This document shows positions 1 through 7,333 of a stretch of 12,114 nucleotides of DNA, piece after piece (within the stretch, counting starts at the first letter, position 1; the number at the start of each line of letters is the position of its first letter). The position numbers were made by a program, and so were the translations under genes. The stretch lies in assembly GCA_031385325.1 (NCBI GenBank), contig JANNBJ010000157.1:1-12114 (forward strand). The letters run 5' to 3'. The notes beneath the pieces are model-generated. The model searched no databases, was not told where the DNA came from, and saw only the letters and a list, made by a program, of their open reading frames with translations. Origin of the DNA: SYFY01 sp031385325. Its GTDB lineage: Bacteria > Pseudomonadota > Gammaproteobacteria > Pseudomonadales > Azotimanducaceae.

Positions 1-141
1 TAGCGAGCCGAGTGGGAGAGCGAGGACAGTTTTTCACGATTTCGAGGCGCATAGCGGCGCTATGCAACGAGAAATCGGGGAAAAATGGACCGCTCTTCCC
101 ACTGGCGCAGTAGATCAGTCTCAAGTCCGACAGGCTGCTAG
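1..141. repeat. Palindromic repeat element, copy 1 (truncated by the window edge)
   Basis: This stretch aligns without gaps to 695-835, the distal part of the full element inside recC. It differs at only two places: position 2 (A against C at 696) and position 56 (G against T at 750). It ends with the terminal repeat CCGACAGGCTGCTAG and lies in the same orientation as the recC copy. The beginning of the element, about 28 bases, falls outside the window. It ends 53 bases before the recC ATG, so it may contribute to or disrupt the recC leader or promoter. No transposase is encoded in it, so if mobile it is non-autonomous. The start of the window inside a repeat is also where an assembler would tend to break a contig. 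Confidence 0.9.
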
Positions 142-194
142 ACCGCGGATTGCACCTTGTGTTTCCGCCCCGGCTCCCTATCCTCGACTCAACC

Positions 195-3100
195 ATGTTC
201 ACCCTTTATCACCATCACGATCTGTCTCGACTCGCCGACGTTCTGACCGCATTGCGACGAAGCAACACGCTATCTCCACTGGCCACAGATTCCGTGCTGG
301 TGCCCAATATTGGCCTCGGACGCTGGCTGAAGATGCACATCGCCGAGCGTGATGGCATCAGCGTTAACATCTCAACCGCGCTGCCGGCACCATTCTTCTG
401 GCAACTCGTCGCGGACAGTCTGCCCGGTGATCGCCCGGACAGTTCCGCCTACCGTCGCGAGAACCTGCGCTGGCACCTCTATGCATTGTTGCCGTTGCTG
501 GCGAATGAAGTTCCTGAAGTCGGCAATTACCTGACCGGAACGTCGCTGGAACTGCGTCGCTGGCAATTGGCCGAGCGCCTTGCCGACCTGTTCGATCAAT
601 ATCTGATCTATCGCCGCGAGATGCTGCTTGGCTGGGAGCGTGGTGAAAGCGAGAACAGTCCACCGGCTAGCAGCCTGTCGGACTTGAGCGATCGTCGCGA
701 GCCGAGTGGGAGAGCGAGGACAGTTTTTCACGATTTCGAGGCGCATAGCTGCGCTATGCAACGAGAAATCGGGGAAAAATGGACCGCTCTTCCCACTGGC
801 GCAGTAGATCAGTCTCAAGTCCGACAGGCTGCTAGCTGGCAGGCGCCGGTCTGGCGGCTCTTGGTCACCCGCCTCGGACCCAACCATCGGGCACGGCTGC
901 TGGGCGAATTTGTCCAACATATCGTTTCAGGCGCACCGCTCAATACCGACAGTTGGCCGAAGCAGCTTTACTGCTTTGGACTGGGCAATCTGCCACCGGA
1001 CTATCTGCGGCTCCTCTATGCAATCGGACGCCATACCGACGTACATTTCCTCATGCACAACCCAAGTGACATCTACTGGGGAGATATCGAAAAGCGCCCG
1101 ACCCCACGAGATGTGCTACTTGATGGCGAACCACTGCCTGGCGAGGAATTGGTGTTTACCGGACATCCACTGTTGGCAAGCCTGGGTTACGCCGGCCGTG
1201 ATTTCCTGCGCCTGATCTACTCCGACGAGTTCTCTGGCATCCGCGAGATTGAACTCGGTGAGGTGCTCACTTACACACCACCCGATGACGACACGTTGTT
1301 ACACCGTTTGCAGGCCGGTGTAATCCGCATGGAAGCATGCACCACTCCGACCGGGATCGACGCAGACGATCATTCGCTGCAGGTGCACGCTTGTCACGGC
1401 GTCCTGCGCGAAGTACAGGTTCTGCATGATCAGCTGCTCGGCCTGCTGGCTCGCGACCCAACACTGCAACCCCGCGACATCATCGTCATGACACCGGCCA
1501 TCGCCGATTTCGCACCGGTCATCGAAGCAGTGTTTGGCAGCGCCAGGGGGCTGATGTCGATTCCATTCAACACATCGGATCAACCCCGGCGTGCCAGCCA
1601 TCCGATCGTCCTCATCTTCCGCGCCCTGCTCGATCTGCCACTGTGGCGATGGACCGCAAGTGAACTGATCGGGCTGGTGAATGTACCTGCAGTGATGAAA
1701 CGTTACGCTCTGGAGAGTGCCGAGGTCAGCAATCTGCAGCAGTGGATCGCCGCTGCCGGAATCCGTTGGGGGATTGACGCCGACCACCGTGCCCAGTCTG
1801 ATGCCGGGCATTGGTCACAGAACAGCTGGTCGTTCGGGCTCGATCGCCTGCTGGTGGGCGTCACGATGTCCGATCCGGATACCCTGGCAGCTGGTGTTGC
1901 CGGCGTAGTTGATCTCGAAGGTGGAGCGACTGCGGCACTCGGTCAGTTGTGGCTGTTGATCGAACGACTCAAATACTGGCGCAACGTCCTGCCTGCACAG
2001 GCCTCGGCCCTGGTCTGGCAGGAACGCCTCAACACCCTGTGTTCCGAGGTCTTTCTCGCCGACAACGATGATCGTGACGAACAGCGGGCGCTGCAGACCG
2101 TCTTCGAAGCCATCGCTGCTCTTGATTCAGCGACGGACGCAATCGCTGAAACACCTCTGTCATGGGAGGCAGTACGCGAAATCATCGACGGCGAACTTGA
2201 AGACAGCGGAGCACGTCAGCCTTTCCTGGCCGGAGGTGTCAGCTTCTGCGGGTTGGTCCCTTTGCGCACCGTGCCCTTTCGTGTGGTGTGCCTGCTCGGC
2301 ATGAACGAAGGAGTGTTCCCGCGTCAGGATCTCAACCGTTCAATCAACCTGATCCGCAGGCATCCACGCCTGGGTGATGCCAGTGTGCGTGATGACGACC
2401 GTCTGCTGTTTCTGCAATGGCTGTTGGCCGCACGCGACGTGTTCTACATCAGCTACACCGGTCAGGACACCAGCAGCGGTGAGGCGATGGAGCCATCCAC
2501 GGTTGTGGCAGAACTGCTTGATTTCATTGTGCGCGACCAATTCGCGCCGGATCAACGAATCAATGCACGCCAAGGGCTGATTACCCGCCAACCCATGCAA
2601 CCTTTCAGTCCGCGGTATTTCAACTCAGCCGCCGACGTCAGACCGATCGATCCCCGTGTGTTCACCTTTCGCAGCGAGTGGCGCGCTGGCACCCAGGCGT
2701 TATTTCACGAACGTGGCGCGTTGCCCGCGTTTGTTGATGGCAGCCTGGCGCCGCAGACCAACCTCGACGTACTCGGGCTCGATGAACTGAAGCGGTTTTT
2801 TGATCATCCGGCGAAGTACTTTCTGCGCGAAGTACTGCAGGTCGACATGGAAGTCGGATCAGACGGCGTCAATGACGACGAGGTGATCACCATCTCTGGA
2901 CTCGACAAGTTCGGACTTCGTCAGAGTCTTTTCGCCACCGCTCGCGCCTCGGGTCCTCTGGCCGACGAACCCACCTCGCTCATGCGAGCCCGAGGGGGAT
3001 TGCCGCCAGCTCCACTGGACCGCGAGTCATACCGAAAACTTGCCGGGCAGATGAACGAACTGTGGTCGATGTGGCACGACTCTCGTCCAGAGGGTGAACC

Positions 3101-3710
3101 TGAAGTGGTCGCGATCGACCTGCACATGAGCACGGGGATGCGCGTAGTCGGGCGAATCGGCGACGTTCGTCTACAAGGGTTGTGCCGGATCGAGCCAAGA
3201 CACATGCGTGCCAGCCAGTTGCTGGCCCACTGGATTGACCTGCTGGCACTGGCGGCCACGGGCGGAACGGCAACACTTGCGAGTTGTGGCTTCGACGGTG
3301 ACGGGGAACTCGATCTTCGGCACGGCACCATCGACACAGCCACCGCCATGTTGCACCTGCAATCACTGGTCGATGTCTATCTGGAAGGACAGCGGCACCC
3401 TTTGTTGTTCCTCCCAGGTCTTGGTGAAAGATACCTCAGGACACTCAACAAAAAAGGGACTGGCACTCCCGATGAGGCGCTCCTCGATTGCAACAAATGG
3501 CTCTCGAACACCTATCAAATCGCCTGGGAAAGGAAGGATCCCTGGTTCGGTCCCTTGTTAGCCGAAGAGCCTCACCCGCTCGGCGAAGACGCAGCAACGG
3601 CCGAACTTTGCCGCATAGCCCACACCTGCATGGAACCGATGCTGAGCACCTTGCAACCCTTGGGCAAGGCCGACTGGCTTGCAGCGGTTGCGGCCGGATT
3701 GCAGACATGA
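195..3710 (+). CDS. recC: RecC subunit of exodeoxyribonuclease V (RecBCD), carrying a 55-codon in-frame insertion
   Basis: RecC is the scaffold and Chi-recognition subunit of the RecBCD helicase-nuclease that processes double-strand DNA ends in the cytoplasm. The 1171-residue product is RecC-like throughout: MFTLYHHHDLSRL at the start, LADLFDQYLIYR at about 129-140 (in E. coli this segment lies next to the Chi-reading surface), and LLGMNEGVFPR at 700-710. E. coli RecC is about 1122 residues; the excess is almost exactly the 55 residues (about 160-214) contributed by a palindromic element. Without them, SPPAS would join WQAPVW, which matches the uninterrupted family sequence as I recall it. 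I chose ATG 195 over the upstream in-frame TTG at 150 because homology begins at 195, although no clear ribosome-binding site precedes it. The stop overlaps the recB start by four bases (ATGA). Whether the insertion disturbs Chi reading is unknown. Confidence 0.96.
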   Translation: MFTLYHHHDLSRLADVLTALRRSNTLSPLATDSVLVPNIGLGRWLKMHIAERDGISVNISTALPAPFFWQLVADSLPGDRPDSSAYRRENLRWHLYALLPLLANEVPEVGNYLTGTSLELRRWQLAERLADLFDQYLIYRREMLLGWERGESENSPPASSLSDLSDRREPSGRARTVFHDFEAHSCAMQREIGEKWTALPTGAVDQSQVRQAASWQAPVWRLLVTRLGPNHRARLLGEFVQHIVSGAPLNTDSWPKQLYCFGLGNLPPDYLRLLYAIGRHTDVHFLMHNPSDIYWGDIEKRPTPRDVLLDGEPLPGEELVFTGHPLLASLGYAGRDFLRLIYSDEFSGIREIELGEVLTYTPPDDDTLLHRLQAGVIRMEACTTPTGIDADDHSLQVHACHGVLREVQVLHDQLLGLLARDPTLQPRDIIVMTPAIADFAPVIEAVFGSARGLMSIPFNTSDQPRRASHPIVLIFRALLDLPLWRWTASELIGLVNVPAVMKRYALESAEVSNLQQWIAAAGIRWGIDADHRAQSDAGHWSQNSWSFGLDRLLVGVTMSDPDTLAAGVAGVVDLEGGATAALGQLWLLIERLKYWRNVLPAQASALVWQERLNTLCSEVFLADNDDRDEQRALQTVFEAIAALDSATDAIAETPLSWEAVREIIDGELEDSGARQPFLAGGVSFCGLVPLRTVPFRVVCLLGMNEGVFPRQDLNRSINLIRRHPRLGDASVRDDDRLLFLQWLLAARDVFYISYTGQDTSSGEAMEPSTVVAELLDFIVRDQFAPDQRINARQGLITRQPMQPFSPRYFNSAADVRPIDPRVFTFRSEWRAGTQALFHERGALPAFVDGSLAPQTNLDVLGLDELKRFFDHPAKYFLREVLQVDMEVGSDGVNDDEVITISGLDKFGLRQSLFATARASGPLADEPTSLMRARGGLPPAPLDRESYRKLAGQMNELWSMWHDSRPEGEPEVVAIDLHMSTGMRVVGRIGDVRLQGLCRIEPRHMRASQLLAHWIDLLALAATGGTATLASCGFDGDGELDLRHGTIDTATAMLHLQSLVDVYLEGQRHPLLFLPGLGERYLRTLNKKGTGTPDEALLDCNKWLSNTYQIAWERKDPWFGPLLAEEPHPLGEDAATAELCRIAHTCMEPMLSTLQPLGKADWLAAVAAGLQT
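667..835. repeat. Palindromic MITE-like element, copy 2, inserted in frame in recC
   Basis: The element is 169 bases including CTAG at both ends. Its outer 22 bases are perfect inverted repeats (667-688 against 814-835, beginning CTAGCAGCCTGTCGGAC). The interior is an imperfect palindrome, for example GCATAGC at 743-749 against GCTATGC at 753-759. If one CTAG is target sequence, the net insertion is 165 bases, or 55 codons, so the recC frame is kept. In that phase both strands are free of stops: the + strand gives SSLSDL...QVRQAAS and the complementary strand gives the same edge peptides around a different middle. There is no transposase and no room for one, so this is a non-autonomous element or hairpin repeat. 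In mRNA it should fold into a long stem-loop. The exact target duplication cannot be resolved because CTAG is itself palindromic. Confidence 0.9.
1850..1857 (+). other. Chi-like octamer GCTGGTGG in recC
   Basis: This is an exact match to the E. coli Chi sequence on the + strand. It lies over Leu-Leu-Val codons, which often create this octamer in GC-rich genes, so it may be chance. Use of this Chi sequence by this organism is not shown. Confidence 0.3.
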
Positions 3711-6700
3711 AACGCGAACCCTTCAACCTCCTCGATTTTCCTCTTGATGGTCTGCGCCTGATCGAAGCCAGCGCAGGTACCGGCAAGACCTTCAGCCTGG
3801 CCGGTCTCTACCTGAGACTGCTGCTTGAAAAGCAGCTCAACGTGCGCGACATCCTGGTGATGACATTCACCCGTGCAGCGACACAGGAATTGCGCGAGCG
3901 GATTCGTACGCGACTCACTACTGCGGCATTGATCGCGGCAGATCCCGCCAACGCCGTTGAAGGCAACCGTGAGCATGACATCGCAGTCGCCATTATTGAC
4001 AAGGCAGCCAACCACGAATCGCGGGCAAGTATTGCCCGCCGGATACGCGATGCTGCTGCACGCATGGACGACGCGACGATCAGCACGATCCACTCGTTCG
4101 CGCAGCAGGCCGCGCAGGAAAATGCGTTCGACTCCGGCCTGCCTTTCGACCGCGGCACCCAGGTGGATGACGCCAGGTTGCAACAACAGGCCGTCACCGA
4201 CTATTGGCGCAGCCAGGTATTCGGACAGACACAAACAACGGCAACAGCCTTTCTCGAGTTTTGGCCAACACCTAAGAAACTCGAAGAAGATCTGGATCCG
4301 GCGCTGAAAAAGCCACACCTCGGCCTTTGGGATCCGAAGGGTGCCAGGCTTGATGAGTTAACAACACGTGCACGAGCACTCTGGCCAACAAAGCGGCAAG
4401 ACTTGCACGATGTACTCACTCAAGCCTGGGACAACGATGCGCTGCTGAAATCATCGGCGCTATACAAGGCGATCGACGGCTGTGGAGGCGTTACTCAGTT
4501 GTTGGCGCGACTGGATGCAGGACTGAGTGGTACGGCCTCCGGATATCCCGCCCTGCCCAGGTGGCTTGCCGAAATGAACTCCGTTGACGAAATCACCAGT
4601 CACTTCAAGAAGAACAAAGCCCTTGCCATCTATCGGCCACAGGATCCTGACCTGCTGATGGCATTGGCCTCCCTGCAACCGGTAGCCTGCATCGCCGCTA
4701 CCAAGGCGGCCTTGACCACAGTGCGTGCGACGATTCATCAACGCAAACGCGCAGGCCGACAGTTCAGTTTCGCTGACATGATCGAATCACTGCACGAAGC
4801 GATCACGGATCCTGTTCGTGGACCGGACCTTGCTGCCGCACTGCATTACAACTGGCCTTATGCGCTGGTCGATGAATTTCAGGATACCGATCCGCTGCAG
4901 TACGAGATCCTGCGCACGACTTACCGGGGTCGTGCCTCTGGCGCGCTGGTGATGATTGGCGATCCAAAACAGGCCATCTATGGTTTTCGTGGTGGCGACG
5001 TATTCGCCTATCTGCAAGCCGCCCGGGATGCGGATGGTTGTTATCACCTCGACACGAACTACCGTTCAACCCCGGGTGTACTCGACGGTATCCAGGCGCT
5101 TTTTCTTGGCGCGACCAGGATGACGCAGCACGGACCGTTTCTCATTCCACAGATCCAGTTCCAGCCAGTGCACTGTGGGCGCAAGTCCGGCGACCGGGTA
5201 CTCGTTCAGAATGGCGCGCCCATCCCATCGATTACCGCCTGGTCAGTTGAAGAGTCGGAATTGACCGCTGAACAAGGTCGCCAGCGGCTGCTCAAGGCAA
5301 CCGTCAGCGAGATCTGCAGTTTGCTTGAACCTGACACCGGCGCGCGTATTCAACTCGGCAGCGGATTGGTGCAACCGGTGAGAGCCGGTGATATCGCCGT
5401 GCTGGTCAATACCAACCACGACGCTGCGAGCGTTCAACGTTCGCTGGCTCGTCACGGCGTGCCATCCGTGTGCCTGCATCGCGAGAGTGTGTTCGAAAGC
5501 GAGGAAGCCCTGGACCTGCTCTTCGTGTTGCGGGCAGCAGATAACTCCGCCCGTCTTGAAGCCCTGCGTGCAGCGCTGCGCGGACCACTGCTCGGCTTGC
5601 GCATGGCTGATCTCCTGGCACTCACCACAGACGAGACAGCCTGGCAACGCTGGATAATACGATTCCAGATGGCGCACGAAGACTGGCGCGCGCGCGGTGT
5701 GCTCGCGCTGCTCGAACCCATGCTGCAGGACGCGGCGCCGAGGCTGCTTGCTCTGGACGATGGCGAGCGACGGATGACCAACTACCTGCAACTTGGCGAA
5801 CTCCTCGCCGAAGCGGAAACTGAAAACTTCGGTTCTACCGGCCTGATTCGCTGGCTGGCCGAGCAGATCGCCGATCCCACTGGTGAATCGGTTTCCGACG
5901 CCAGGCAACTGCGGCTGGAATCCGACGACGCACTGGTCCGCATCGCCACCATTCACAAGGTGAAGGGGTTGCAGTTCCCGATCGTGTTTGTTCCGTTTAC
6001 CCCGACGCTCGGCGCCAAACCCCTGAAAAAATCCTGGATTTTTCACGACGGCGCAAGTCGCGCATGGCTGGACTTCGGTCTGGAGGGTGATGAGCACAAG
6101 TCCAGTGCCATGCTCGAATCGCGCGCGGAATCACTTCGCCTGTTGTACGTCGCGCTCACCCGCGCAGAACAGGCTTGTTACATCGGTTGGGGGCCATTGA
6201 AGAGCGCTCAGAACTCAGCGCTCGCCTGGTTGCTGCATTCGGAAGATGGTGTTGATCCGGAAACCATAGCGGCGACCACCTCCAGGTCACCAGACTGGTT
6301 GAACGCAAGCACGACGAACTCAAGGCTTGCCTCATACGCAGAACGGGCCAGCGGCGCGGTGTGTATCGCACCACCTCCCAGACCACTCGAACCAACGTAT
6401 CGCGCACAATCCGGGCCACCTCCCGATGGACAAGCCCGCGAAGATCTGCCTGCTCGACGCAAGGATTGGTCCGTATTCAGCTTTTCCCGCCTGATTGCGG
6501 GTGACAGGCAGCACGTGCCCGAGACCGGCGTGGATGATGAGTCACACGACCCTGTACTGGATCAGCTGACGGTCCTCGATGACACTACGATCAATCTGCG
6601 TGGTGCCACATTCGGTGTCGCCATTCACCAGATCCTGGAAGCGATCGATCCTTCAGTCTGGCCAGCGCCCGGGAGTCCAGCCGATGAACGCGTGATTGCC

Positions 6701-7333
6701 CGGCATTTGCGCAACTGCGGAGTGCCACTTGGTGAAGGATCCGCTCAAGTGGCACTACTGCGCGCTGTAGCGGATCTGATCTCGCGAACCCTTCACACAC
6801 CGTTGCCACACATTGGCCCACTCGCGCAGATACCCACTGATCGGCGGCTGGTGGAAATGGAGTTCTTCCTCAGACTGGGTGGTAAACAAACCGGCGCCAT
6901 TCTGGATCATCTGGCATCCGAGGGTTATGGACTGGGCCTGTCTCGCGAACGTCGACAGCAGGTGCTGAACGGCTTGATGCAGGGGTTTGTCGACCTGACG
7001 GTTGAGGCCGATGGTCGCTACTGGATCATCGACTACAAGACCAATGACCTCGGGCCACGTGCAGAAGACTACGCGCCCCCCATACTGCAGCAGGCGGTGC
7101 GGCACGGCCATTACGATCTGCAATACCTGATTTATCTGGTGGCTTTGCATCGCCACCTCGAACGAACGCTGCCGGACTACGATCCGGATCATCATCTTGC
7201 CGGTGCACAGTATCTGTTCCTGCGCGGCATGAACGGCACCAACGCTGACACCGGTGTGTTCATCGATAGGCCAACAACGGATTTCATCCTGACCCTGGAT
7301 GAGCTCTTTGCCGGTGGGAGCAGCCGCCCGTGA
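3707..7333 (+). CDS. recB: RecB subunit of exodeoxyribonuclease V: 3'-5' helicase and nuclease
   Basis: RecB is the superfamily 1A 3'-to-5' helicase and the only nuclease of RecBCD; it also loads RecA after Chi. The product has 1208 residues (E. coli about 1180). Helicase motifs appear in order: Walker A ASAGTGKT at 21-28, VDEFQDTD with D389 and E390, GDPKQAIYGFRGGD from 418, TIHKVKGLQFPIV from about 748, and YVALTRA at 814-820. The C-terminal nuclease domain keeps the metal-binding set: H974 in FGVAIHQ, D1096 in GFVDL, and D1109 and K1111 in IIDYKTN. These correspond to E. coli H956, D1067, D1080 and K1082, so an active nuclease is expected. ATG 3707 overlaps the recC stop (ATGA) with only a weak ribosome-binding site, suggesting translational coupling. 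An open frame runs further upstream inside recC, but homology begins at MKREPFNLLDF. Confidence 0.98.
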   Translation: MKREPFNLLDFPLDGLRLIEASAGTGKTFSLAGLYLRLLLEKQLNVRDILVMTFTRAATQELRERIRTRLTTAALIAADPANAVEGNREHDIAVAIIDKAANHESRASIARRIRDAAARMDDATISTIHSFAQQAAQENAFDSGLPFDRGTQVDDARLQQQAVTDYWRSQVFGQTQTTATAFLEFWPTPKKLEEDLDPALKKPHLGLWDPKGARLDELTTRARALWPTKRQDLHDVLTQAWDNDALLKSSALYKAIDGCGGVTQLLARLDAGLSGTASGYPALPRWLAEMNSVDEITSHFKKNKALAIYRPQDPDLLMALASLQPVACIAATKAALTTVRATIHQRKRAGRQFSFADMIESLHEAITDPVRGPDLAAALHYNWPYALVDEFQDTDPLQYEILRTTYRGRASGALVMIGDPKQAIYGFRGGDVFAYLQAARDADGCYHLDTNYRSTPGVLDGIQALFLGATRMTQHGPFLIPQIQFQPVHCGRKSGDRVLVQNGAPIPSITAWSVEESELTAEQGRQRLLKATVSEICSLLEPDTGARIQLGSGLVQPVRAGDIAVLVNTNHDAASVQRSLARHGVPSVCLHRESVFESEEALDLLFVLRAADNSARLEALRAALRGPLLGLRMADLLALTTDETAWQRWIIRFQMAHEDWRARGVLALLEPMLQDAAPRLLALDDGERRMTNYLQLGELLAEAETENFGSTGLIRWLAEQIADPTGESVSDARQLRLESDDALVRIATIHKVKGLQFPIVFVPFTPTLGAKPLKKSWIFHDGASRAWLDFGLEGDEHKSSAMLESRAESLRLLYVALTRAEQACYIGWGPLKSAQNSALAWLLHSEDGVDPETIAATTSRSPDWLNASTTNSRLASYAERASGAVCIAPPPRPLEPTYRAQSGPPPDGQAREDLPARRKDWSVFSFSRLIAGDRQHVPETGVDDESHDPVLDQLTVLDDTTINLRGATFGVAIHQILEAIDPSVWPAPGSPADERVIARHLRNCGVPLGEGSAQVALLRAVADLISRTLHTPLPHIGPLAQIPTDRRLVEMEFFLRLGGKQTGAILDHLASEGYGLGLSRERRQQVLNGLMQGFVDLTVEADGRYWIIDYKTNDLGPRAEDYAPPILQQAVRHGHYDLQYLIYLVALHRHLERTLPDYDPDHHLAGAQYLFLRGMNGTNADTGVFIDRPTTDFILTLDELFAGGSSRP
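6847..6854 (+). other. Chi-like octamer GCTGGTGG in recB
   Basis: This is an exact match to the E. coli Chi octamer on the + strand, within the nuclease-domain part of recB. Functional use is unproven and chance occurrence in GC-rich coding DNA is plausible. Confidence 0.3.

Noticed and set aside
150..194. TTG at 150 as the recC start, or a promoter formed by TTGCAC at 150 with TATCCT at 179
   Set aside because: The extra 15 residues have no RecC similarity and no ribosome-binding site. The two promoter-like hexamers are 23 bases apart, too far for a sigma-70 promoter.
62..352. Open frame of 96 codons starting inside copy 1 of the repeat
   Set aside because: Its start lies in the palindromic element and it then runs out of frame across the well-supported recC N-terminus; it shows no family resemblance.
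372..920. Open frame of 182 codons on the - strand opposite recC
   Set aside because: It is antisense to recC. Its openness in the middle comes from the both-strand-open repeat element, and the flanks show no recognisable family.
3488..3706. Upstream extension of recB by 73 codons
   Set aside because: The extension overlaps the recC C-terminus in another frame and has no RecB homology; ATG 3707 in the ATGA overlap fits the family start.
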